From Hormiphora californensis (Eukaryota; Ctenophora; Tentaculata; Cydippida; Pleurobrachiidae): DNA of 64,000 nt. Where the stretch lies: contig CM035353.1 in the NCBI GenBank assembly GCA_020137815.1, positions 6,587,298 to 6,651,297 of the forward strand, in the 5' to 3' direction. This document shows, piece after piece, positions 41,121 through 64,000 of the stretch (positions are counted from its first letter, which is position 1; the number at the start of each line of letters is the position of its first letter). The translations under genes were made by a program, and so were the position numbers. Below the pieces are notes generated by a model. The model saw only the letters and a list, made by a program, of their open reading frames with translations. It was not told where the DNA came from and did not search any database.

Positions 41121-42182
41121 CTAGTTGCTGGTTTCTGGGCTGGGGCTCCTTCCTCTTCGAGGTCTCCTCTCCTTCATTTTTCCAGCTGATTCCTTCTTAC
41201 CTGGCCTTACAAAGGCCCAGTGAACCTTCAGTTTCTGTCCCAGGAAGTCTTCCTCATTCGCCTGCTCCACCGCAGCTCGTGCCTCTACAGATGAACGGTA
41301 GGATTTAAACAGGATTCAAACAGGATATAAAACAGTGTAACAGGATAAAATGTAAAACAACGAAACCCTACCAGAGTGTACGGTAAAATGTACATACTCT
41401 GCTTACTACTAGGAGATCTGTAAAGAGAGTAACACACCTGAATGCTGTTCATACTCGATACACACGTAACCCTTGAGGTAACCAGTCCTTCGGTCCAGGT
41501 TTGCATGGAGGTTCTTGATGTCACCTGATGAGAGAAGCTGGGGGTTAGTTCGGACAGATGAGAGGGTTAGAATGATGCTTAGTTATAATTTTAGCTGAGT
41601 CTATTTCATGTGACATTATTTTTGTTTGTTTGTTTGTTTGTTTGTTTGTTTGTCTAATTGTCTGTTTGTTTATTTGTTTGTTTGTGTGTGTGTGTGTTTG
41701 TTTGTTTGTTTGTTTCACATAGCACTTACCATACTCGGAGAACTTGTCGAAGATGTCTGCCTCCGTTGCCTCAATATGGACATTACTAACAAAGATAATC
41801 CATCCCTCAATGGATTTCTGGGGAGCTCCCACCCTCGCATCACCTTCTAGCTCGTCAAAGTTACCACTCAACATCTCGGACCTTGCAACACCTGCATTGG
41901 ATCGTGATGGTAATAAATGTGATGCAGCCGGAGTGATGGTAATAATGCGACTAGAACAATTATTGTTACAGTCACACGTCAAAATCCTGTTAGTCAACAT
42001 CCCCCCCCCCTACATCCACCCCTATCCAGGAAAGTGCCTATACTGGCTACCAGCTACCCAACTAATGATCTATTATTACCTCGACCCTTCCTCTTGGCGG
42101 CGCTCTTCTTCAGTTTGTCAATATCGTCATCCGTCATCTCCATCTCGACATCACGGTCCCGGGTGATAACAATCTCGTCCAT
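41121..42182 (-). CDS. RBM8A: Exon junction complex RNA-binding protein Y14 (RBM8A)
   Basis: Y14 pairs with Mago in the exon junction complex, deposited on spliced mRNA. Exons 42080-42182, 41730-41891, 41438-41524 and 41121-41284 give about 171 residues (human 174). Features are an acidic N-terminus then [30 protein letters not shown] (start of the RRM), [32 protein letters not shown] and [11 protein letters not shown], and an Arg/Ser tail ([12 protein letters not shown]). Intron phases agree. One intron holds a TTTG repeat at 41622-41715. Confidence 0.97.
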
Positions 42183-43380
42183 TATACTGGTGCTACTGGA
42201 TTAGGTCATCAAGTTAATCGGACTGGCTGGAAGGTCTCAAAGACATGGGGTCGGACGAAGGGAGGTACGTGCTATTAATCACACACAGGGGGGGGGGGGC
42301 TGCTACTTTATATCAGTTGTACAAAGTAAAGACGCTCATTATCACTGCGCTGGCAAGCGCAAAGGTGACCATCCCCTCCCCCCAGCCGCGTGTGCCAGAG
42401 TGCAGTAATAACTTTTTTCACTTTTTAGCCAAAAATGGCATTTTGCGACGCCCATAGGGAGGCCCCCACTGCACCGATCGGTCTGAAATTTGGTATACAG
42501 TGTCACATAGTCTAGATCTACTGTAGTTTAAAAGGGCAAGTCTCTATCTCTTTTAGTTTTAGAGATATGGTATCGTGAAAAAAGCAATAAATGTCCCGGG
42601 TCTATGTATCTATGTATCTATCTATCTATGGATAGACGCTGTTTTTACCAAATTTATAATCATTTTTGAGAGAAAACGACATAAGATAGACACTTCTCGT
42701 TTGTTGCATTCGAAAGATAATCGTTCAAATTGTGTAGACGAATAGTTTTCATGTTCTAGGTCCAACCAGAACGTCTTAACAAACTGTCATAAAGATAAGA
42801 GTTTTTTCAAATCAACCAAATTTCTTTGAGCTCAATTTACACCCTGAAGACGGCTTCTGATTGAAAAACGGAGACCGCACTTACGAAAGATAATCGTCTA
42901 TACTTTCAGAAACTATATCGCGAATTTGTGAAACTCTATTTCTAAGGGTCTCAAATCGCGTCTGAAGTGTTAAGACTGTATGAAATTAGATATGACGATA
43001 ATGCGTTTTTCGCCAGAGCGACCTCAAATCGTGTCCAATCGATCTCAAACTTGGTCAGCATCTTTATCTAGATGAGCCTGATAATAATATATCCCTATCT
43101 TGACGTTATAACGTCGTGACGTCACGCTATGACGTCATAATGACGTCAAAATTGAAATTTTCGTATTTTAGCGATTCCTGACGGTCTTTACACGTCCAGA
43201 CATGTCTTACATTGTATTTCACATCAGAAAATACCAAAAATATACCCCAATTATGCCAAAAACTAACAGAAATTAGTTGGCTGGAAAGGTGACCATTTTG
43301 TTGTCAAACTGACACCTTTGCCCGGCCCGGGTTACGGATATGATCGATGGGGTAAATCAGGGGGTAAATCAGGGAGAAAG

Positions 43381-43461
<81 letters not shown>

Positions 43462-44002
43462 TAATGATGAAACCCGGAGAGGGCAAAGGTGTCAGTTTGA
43501 CAACAAAATGGTCACCTTTCCAGCCAACTAATTTCTGTTAGTTTTTGGCATAATTTTATACAGTTTAATTACAAATAGACACAAACACGTATAGCTCTAC
43601 ATTCAAATTAGTGAAAACTAGGTAAATCTGGTTACCTTGTTATGTTCAATTCATTAGTAAATCAAGATGGGATGCAACCCCAAAGAAAGTCAAGACCAAC
43701 CCTAAAAGGGGGGAAAACACTACAGCCACATTATATTGACGAAAGCACGACAGTTTCATAGCGAATCCGGCACTTGTCACCCGTTGAAATAGTGTATTTA
43801 AAGAGCTTGACATACATATTGCTGCAGAGATTTCTCTAAAAGTAATAGTACTGTAAGGCAGACGTTAGTGGGGGTGACTATAATTTCGAGTGTACAACAC
43901 CATTTGTCACCACCCCCGGCAGATCGTCCATCATGCACCCCAGCTCAGGGGGGTAGTCATGTGTCAAGCTCTCATAATATATTCTAATTCATTCTAATTC
44001 AT
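42183..44002. other. Spacer between TMEM120 and RBM8A; repeats only
   Basis: There is no exon. The stretch 42450-43250 looks like a dispersed repeat: a short TCTATGTATCTA tract near 42600 and a cluster of TGACGT/ACGTCA half-sites at 43100-43150, including GTGACGTCAC and ATGACGTCAT. A foldback follows at 43251-43553. Confidence 0.5.
43251..43553. repeat. Small foldback with (GA)n loop
   Basis: Arms of about 82 nt (43251-43331 and 43471-43553) match almost perfectly (TTATGCCAAAAACTAACAGA and its complement). The loop is filled by GA repeats at about 43373-43459. The architecture is the same as that of the 723-1910 foldback. Confidence 0.92.
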
Positions 44003-46214
44003 TCAGTCCTCTTTCTCTAGGGGTGGGTTGAATCTACCGATCAATGACTCAGCAGAGAGGTTCCTTCGGATTGTATCTGCGTTTAGGTTTCTGATGTTGA
44101 TCTTGTACTTTAAAACCATCTGCAAACAAGAATGAAATGGGGATTTAGTGAATTGAGATATATATATAAATGGGAGATATCTTATATATTTTGAATTGGT
44201 AAATGGATGGATAGTTAATTTATATATGGAGATTTAATAAATTAAACTATGTATAACAATAAAGGGGTTGGGTTCAGTAACTTACCACTTGGATAAGGGT
44301 AAAGATGTTTCCCGCAGAGATAGAGAAGAATAGCAGCGCACACACAACCACCTCCCACCTGGGGGAACATATATTGTGTTAGTTCAGATTCTCGGCCATA
44401 TATATATTCCTTCCTAGATCTAACTACTTCTCTACCAACTGAAAACATTGAAAACTATAAAACTGCTGGTATCAATTGTATACAATATCCCTGAATCAAA
44501 TCCTTGGTTACGAAGTCACTCCTTTTATTGCATACAATAACAGAGGGGTAATTTCATTACCAAATCAAATCCCAAGTTCATGATCTACCTTTCATCGTAT
44601 TTCGCAGTTGAGCTAAGCCACCAGAGTGTATACCCGTTATAAGATTGGAAGAGGTAGAGCAGCATGAAGAAAGGAAGGAGGAATGCCAGATCAGCAAAGG
44701 TTTTCACCCGTATACCCTCTGCCGAGACCTCCATACTATTGGCCCTGCCCAGTGCTCGCAGTCTGTACAATGATCCATCCTGGAGGGGGGGGATGTTATT
44801 GATGCCCTCTTGATATACTGATCTCACATGACTTGTGAGAGATATATCACTGCACACAGTGTCACATTAAAGCACAGTACAATGAGATCCAACCTGATAA
44901 TAAAACTGAAGAAGTTGACAACCACTCATATAGAATATGTAGAGAGAAAACTGCTGTGAAAACTCGCCGTCCGGCCTAAATTGTAGAAGAAAAAGTAGCT
45001 AGATTCAAGATTGATAAAAGAAAAGTGACTAGATTGACGATAAAAAAGTTTCTAAAAGAAACTAAAAGAATAAAAACCACGTAGCAGCTCTCTATACGAT
45101 GTACCTAATTAGAAGGAATCCATAAAGTATAACATCTAGATAGTGTTGAACCAGCCACCATGTCCTTATCTTACTACCATTCATTACCAGAATAGACTCC
45201 TGAAATATCGGGGGGTTTGGTAACGTGGTATGTCTGGTGGTTCGTTAGGCGATACGATGTACACTCGGACCCCCCCCCCCACTATTTACCTGGCAAAACC
45301 CTTTCCCCGAGCATCCCAGTATATCGGGGTCCTACATAATACTACACATGGTGTACTTTCATGGTGAGATACACAACTTCTCGGGTGGCCATACGCGAGG
45401 TATAACCTCCTTCCAGGACACCGCGCCGTGTGCATGAACAATTGAGGGTACAATTGTACATTGATGGTTGATGGTAACTCATTAATGGGCATGACTTCAT
45501 TATAACCAACATGTACCTTCATGGTTAGATTACAGTAGAACCAGACAAGGTAGAATTGAAGGAGTCCCTCAATTATTCTATACGGTCCAAACAACATGTT
45601 GACTACTGAGAATGCCAGTTGTCCCAGCACGTACCACAATTTAAATATCTCGTATTGGCGCTTGTACCTATCAAATAGGAAAATTGATGATAATGCGACT
45701 ATAATAATTATGTCGTTGGGATAGGAATTACAATCTGTACAAGGAACGAATGTCACGGACACATGCACTAACTTGATTTTGTCTACTTTTCTTGGTAAGA
45801 CAACATTGAAGTCACCAACAAAAAGTTTCAGAATGAGGCTGTTATCTTTTGGAAGGAAAGATGACATCTCTCTGGTCTGGGTGCGCTTATCCTCTTGTAA
45901 TAGTTTCTCATCTTTAGACAGAGCCGCAAAACTCTCATCAAACCGTTTTATCAGATCCTTGCATCTGGTAAAAATATTATATAGTGGTTAGAGAGACAGC
46001 AAACAGTAAACACCCTTGCCGTGTCCGACCCTCTCTCTCTGTCGAGGATTAGAACCGGTAACAACAACCATCCCTCTCACCTAGAACATAACAAAAAACA
46101 TCCCTCTCACCTTGTTGCGTGGGTCATGTACTCGTCCACATGCTGCCTAAATTCCCGGTAACTCTCCAAGGTCTCATCGTACAGCTCATCCAGCGACTTC
46201 TCCTCCTGTGCCAT
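44003..46214 (-). CDS. TMEM120: TMEM120 (TMPIT) family membrane protein
   Basis: TMEM120 proteins are nuclear-envelope/ER membrane proteins with an N-terminal coiled coil and six membrane helices in an ELOVL-like fold that binds CoA; they act in fat metabolism. Exons: 46111-46214, 45773-45964, 45517-45667, 45105-45199, 44894-44975, 44589-44779, 44286-44358 and 44003-44119, about 334 residues. Landmarks are SFLPKDNSLILKLFVGDFNV, QFYLVWFYCNLTMK, WWLVQHYLDVILYGFLLIRP, GCQLLQFYYQDGSLYRLRAL, ADLAFLLPFFMLLYLFQSYN and WEVVVCALLFF. These align in order with vertebrate TMEM120A/B. All phases agree. The first intron is a Tc1-MITE-free 146 bp. Confidence 0.96.
45258..45345. mobile_element. Remnant of the Tc1-type MITE in a TMEM120 intron
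   Basis: CACTCGGACCCC followed by GGCAAAACCCTTTCCCCGAG and ATATCGGGGTCCTA match the ends and middle of the 15418 family, with a C-run of about 11 replacing part of the left end. Confidence 0.7.
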
Positions 46215-46348
46215 TGCTGCCAAATTAGTAAAATCAGATATTTTAGGATTTAAAACTCAAGTACATTATATGCATGTTTGTAAAAGGAATCAAAAACCGA
46301 TTTCACGTTAAATCAAAATCAAAACTCTCTAGTTAAAAACTGCAATTA

Positions 46349-47911
46349 TTATTGAAGCATTTGTTTCTTTTTGTCAAACAAAAACCGTTTAAAAGTTAAT
46401 TTCACCGTTACTCTGTCCCCACCCGCATCCTTCTTCTTCTTCTTGTCTAACAAGACCTTAGCAGCATCAGTCAACCCCTCGGGAACATTCACTTTACACT
46501 TGCCACTGTTTCCGAAACTCCCCTCAATCTCTCCACTCTCCCCGGTACTCAGTTTAACACGGAGATGTGTAAACAGGTCAATATCGGTCTCCTTTTTAAA
46601 TAGGTCCTTAACGATCACGGTATACTCATCATTCATTCTCTCTGCAATACCCTCCCTCTCCTTGGTCTTGTACACTTTCAACGCAGAAAGGGAGTCGTCA
46701 GATGTGTAGGTTGGGGAGGTGATTGAGTGCTGGATGCGACCCCAGAATGCGAGGCGACATGTTGGCGAGTTGATGTCCATATCAAGACGACTTATTATCA
46801 CCATACTGTGCGGGACACACTGTACTACGTGTTCAAGTTCCAGCAACGCAAACACACCATCCTTCTCCTCCGGGTAACTCTCCTCAAATTGGTATCTGTT
46901 TTCAAACGAAAACTCCCCTCCTTCTTTGGTTGGAGAGCTAAAGAAAGTCAGCTGACCTAGGACGGTTTCATGTCCGACGCTGATATGATATTTAGTCTTG
47001 CTGGTTACAGAGCCCTTGTAGTAAGGCACCTTGTGAAGATCAATTATAAGAGCATGTACCATTTGTACCGCATCACCTGTGTACACAAGACCACGCTCGA
47101 GGAGTTTTGCATCAAATTGTGTCACACAAATACCCGCTCTGTCACCTGCTGAAACTTTATCAACTGACTTGTGAAACACCTGCATACTCTTAACCTTCCG
47201 CTCCAGTTTCGTGTCTGCTATTTTGATAGTTCCATTGACGGCTATACTCCCGGAGAGACAAGTACCGGTAAAGATTGTTCCTTGGCCACGGATCCCAAAA
47301 CAATGATCAACAGCGAACACGAAATCGCCAGCCGTATCGCGAGTCCTCAGTTTTACGTTATTTGAAATGACACTCACGAGGTCAGTGATGCCGATGTTGC
47401 TCCCAGCTGAACATGATATCACTTTACAATCCTTGAACTTGGTTTTCGAAAGGGTCAGGCTTATCTTCTTAGTGACTTTAGCTATCTGTGCATCCCTCTT
47501 TGCTTCCGGTATAAGATCAACTTTGTTCAGTACTACCAGAAGATTATCACACGTTAACTCCCCGATAATCAGACACTCTGCAGTTTGCGTTTGGATCCCT
47601 TTCATAATGTCAACCACCAGAATCATCATGTCAATGATGTGTGCTCCTCCTATCACGGTTTTTAACAGCGAGGCATGCCCTGGACAATCCACCAACGTGA
47701 CTAACAATTCCTCGTGACAGCTACCAAGGTGAGCGGGGAAGGGCATTTTAAAGGAGGAAAATCCTAAATCCAACGTTATTCCCCGCTCTTTACTTTGGGG
47801 ATTTTTGTCAAAACATGCCGTCGATGCCACCTCACTGAGGGACTTGGCCAGCGTCGTTTTCCCGCTATCGACATGACCGAGAATCCCGATGTTGTAGTTA
47901 GGTAGGCTCAT
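46349..47911 (-). CDS. EEFSEC: Selenocysteine-specific elongation factor (eEFSec)
   Basis: This GTPase delivers Sec-tRNA to the ribosome at UGA codons with SBP2 and the SECIS element, so the organism should make selenoproteins. It is a single intronless frame of 520 residues (human about 596). The GTP-binding motifs are GHVDSGKTTLAKSLS (about 12-26), DCPGHASLLKTVIGGAHIID (about 73-92) and NKVDLIP (about 128-134). SKERGITLDLGFSSF precedes them, and DHCFGIRGQGTIFTGTCLSG marks domain II. The C-terminal domain IV, specific to SelB/eEFSec, has KVYKTKEREGIAERMNDEYT, VKDLFKKETDIDLFTHL and a basic end (VKLTFKRFLFDKKK). The shorter length comes from loops in the GTPase and domain III regions. It lies 134 bp upstream of TMEM120. 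Confidence 0.98.
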   Translation of the reverse strand: MSLPNYNIGILGHVDSGKTTLAKSLSEVASTACFDKNPQSKERGITLDLGFSSFKMPFPAHLGSCHEELLVTLVDCPGHASLLKTVIGGAHIIDMMILVVDIMKGIQTQTAECLIIGELTCDNLLVVLNKVDLIPEAKRDAQIAKVTKKISLTLSKTKFKDCKVISCSAGSNIGITDLVSVISNNVKLRTRDTAGDFVFAVDHCFGIRGQGTIFTGTCLSGSIAVNGTIKIADTKLERKVKSMQVFHKSVDKVSAGDRAGICVTQFDAKLLERGLVYTGDAVQMVHALIIDLHKVPYYKGSVTSKTKYHISVGHETVLGQLTFFSSPTKEGGEFSFENRYQFEESYPEEKDGVFALLELEHVVQCVPHSMVIISRLDMDINSPTCRLAFWGRIQHSITSPTYTSDDSLSALKVYKTKEREGIAERMNDEYTVIVKDLFKKETDIDLFTHLRVKLSTGESGEIEGSFGNSGKCKVNVPEGLTDAAKVLLDKKKKKDAGGDRVTVKLTFKRFLFDKKKQMLQ

Positions 47912-48629
47912 ACCTTATCTACATGCTCAACAAGCTGTGATGGTATTATTAATAATTTTACCAGATACGAGTGAAAGAAAAGAAATACAGAAATGAAATT
48001 GAAAAAAACGTTGGCAAACGCTTAAAAAAAACGACAAATGTCTGTCCGAAAAAAACGGTGAAACATTTTGAGAAATTGTATTAAGCCGCGCACGCGCACC
48101 CTCAAATGCATCGCAAATAAATTAATTTCGCGTGCTTTTGTAAGTTAAAATTTACTCATGAAAAAATTAATCTTCTTTCATTGTAATTTACTGCTTATAA
48201 AAAGTGATTTTCAAGATAATGACATGATTATTTCTTTGAATTTGAGAAGCGAAACTTGATGAAACAAACACAGGTATCGCGCGTTTATGTCACGGTCGAT
48301 ATGTTTGCGCACGCTTACCACAGAGAAATGTCTCCGCGCCTGACGTTTATGTAATCCCGCCAAAACTCTGGCTCAGGGTGAAATCTTCTCAGTTCACCGC
48401 TTTTCGAATTCCAAAACAGTTTGAAACTTTCAATGTTCAACTTTTTTGGGACACTGCATATAGACACTTAATTTAGCATACATCCTCCGTTTGTTGTTTC
48501 TGCGGGTTGACGATTCAATGATGTAGATACAAAGATCAAAACAACTGGAATTTATCAGTGCAAAAGATTACAGTAAAAAACATATACATTGTTAATGTTG
48601 AATAAATTCCTAACAACAGATCTCAGTGT
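47912..48629. promoter_or_regulatory. Spacer between the receptor cyclase gene and EEFSEC
   Basis: This 0.7 kb gap must hold the end of one transcript and the promoter of EEFSEC. No specific sites are clear. A GCCGCGCACGCGCAC block lies near 48085-48099, the only GC-rich patch. Confidence 0.35.
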
Positions 48630-63287
<14,658 letters not shown>

Positions 63288-63555
63288 CTAGGTACCTATA
63301 ACCTTCTGAACATAAAAAACCAAACCAACGTAAAACTATTTATTGAGCTGATATATGTTTTTGCAAGTGTTCAAGAGGTGTGGTTATGTCTTTATTACAC
63401 GTCATGCAAGTGTTCAAGAGGTGTGGTTATGTCTTTATTACACGTCTTGTTTATGACGGAACCCGAAACTTTAAAATAATGTGTCCTCCCTGTGTCAAAC
63501 AGCTGGGAGCAGAGTTGCCTCAAGAAGGGTACCACCCAACTACCATATTGATATA
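63288..63555. other. Upstream of the last visible cyclase exon; nothing recognised
   Basis: A 39-bp direct duplication (GTTCAAGAGGTGTGGTTATG and onward) lies at 63369-63447. Earlier exons of the receptor gene are expected beyond here but none was seen. Confidence 0.5.
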
Positions 63556-63742
63556 CAGTCGGACCCCGATTTACCGGGATGCTCGGGGGAAAGGGTTTTG
63601 CTCGGTAAATCGGGGTACCCGGTATATCGGGGTCAAATACTGCTAGTTTCCTATATCGGGGGAAGATTATCATCCGGTAAATCGGGGTTCCGGTAAATCG
63701 GGGTTCCGGTAAATCGGGGCCCGGTAAATCGGGGTCTGACTG
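63556..63742. mobile_element. Tc1/mariner-like MITE, longest copy
   Basis: CAGTCGGACCCCGATTTA start and GGGGTCTGACTG end, TA on both sides. The right half contains four CGGTAAATCGGGG modules in a row, so the length differs from the 15418 copy by module number. Confidence 0.88.
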
Positions 63743-64000
63743 TATTAAGATTATTATTATTCTTATTATTGTTTATAAACTGCTTATTCGCGAGGAGACG
63801 TGACCTCCCGCCCCAAACAACAAAGGATCGCGAGGAGAGCTAGTCACGGTTCTTTACAATTCGTGACTTTTATAATCGATAGTAGTACAAATAATAACTA
63901 TCGAGAATGAGAATACCTCTCGGGCGAGATGATATAAGCGACAGGATTCTCAAATAGTCATTAAATAATGAGCTCGCTTTGCAAAGCTTTGGCTCTCTTT
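63743..64000. other. No feature recognised
   Basis: AT-rich then GC-mixed sequence. GCGAGGAGA occurs twice (63790, 63830). No exon is supported. Confidence 0.4.

Noticed and set aside
46371-47717. Plus-strand frames opposite EEFSEC
   Set aside because: They are shadows of the 520-codon minus-strand gene.

Overview
The window is eukaryotic nuclear DNA from an animal, most likely a non-bilaterian one; a sponge is my best guess. Genes are split by many short GT-AG introns, and the gene set includes animal families: a TGF-beta/activin type II receptor kinase, a receptor guanylate cyclase, a rhodopsin-class GPCR, WRAP53 and TMEM120. Genes are compact and in places nested. From memory, glass sponges are reported to have many nested genes, and +1 frameshifting is known from their mitochondria; both would fit, but the sequence alone does not settle the species. 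Exon limits come from GT-AG sites plus reading phase and may be off by 1-2 bases.

Layout. 1-2297: a large foldback repeat and no gene. 2298-5878 (+): an arrestin-domain gene with three single-base frame breaks and a repeat inserted between two copies of one exon. 6635-19767 (-): a TGF-beta receptor type II-like gene of about 14 exons whose introns hold minisatellites, foldbacks and MITEs. 19768-27840: gene-poor, with a 2.6 kb block of homopolymer runs, a hairpin with 389-nt arms and a dispersed repeat. 27850-28969 (+): an unrecognised spliced gene. 29912-30714: another foldback. 30898-47911 (-): a close-packed same-strand series of WRAP53, LYRM7, PSMD7, POLR2L, a small PEX14-like protein, RBM8A, TMEM120 and EEFSEC. 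48630 to beyond 63287 (-): a receptor guanylate cyclase of about 21 visible exons. One intron holds a GPCR gene on the same strand, another an SGNH-fold gene on the opposite strand, and a third a decayed duplicate of part of the locus.

The housekeeping genes cover telomerase RNP assembly (WRAP53), complex III assembly (LYRM7), the proteasome lid (PSMD7), RNA polymerases (POLR2L), the exon junction complex (RBM8A) and selenocysteine decoding (EEFSEC, which implies selenoproteins). The signalling genes share a theme: the cyclase, the SGNH protein and perhaps the TGF-beta receptor kinase have lost residues normally needed for catalysis.

The most unusual pattern is that several intronic minisatellites abut a splice site. 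In three clear cases each repeat unit carries a copy of the 3' splice site plus the first bases of the exon: a 35-bp unit (about 36 copies), a 43-bp unit and a 29-bp unit, in two different genes.
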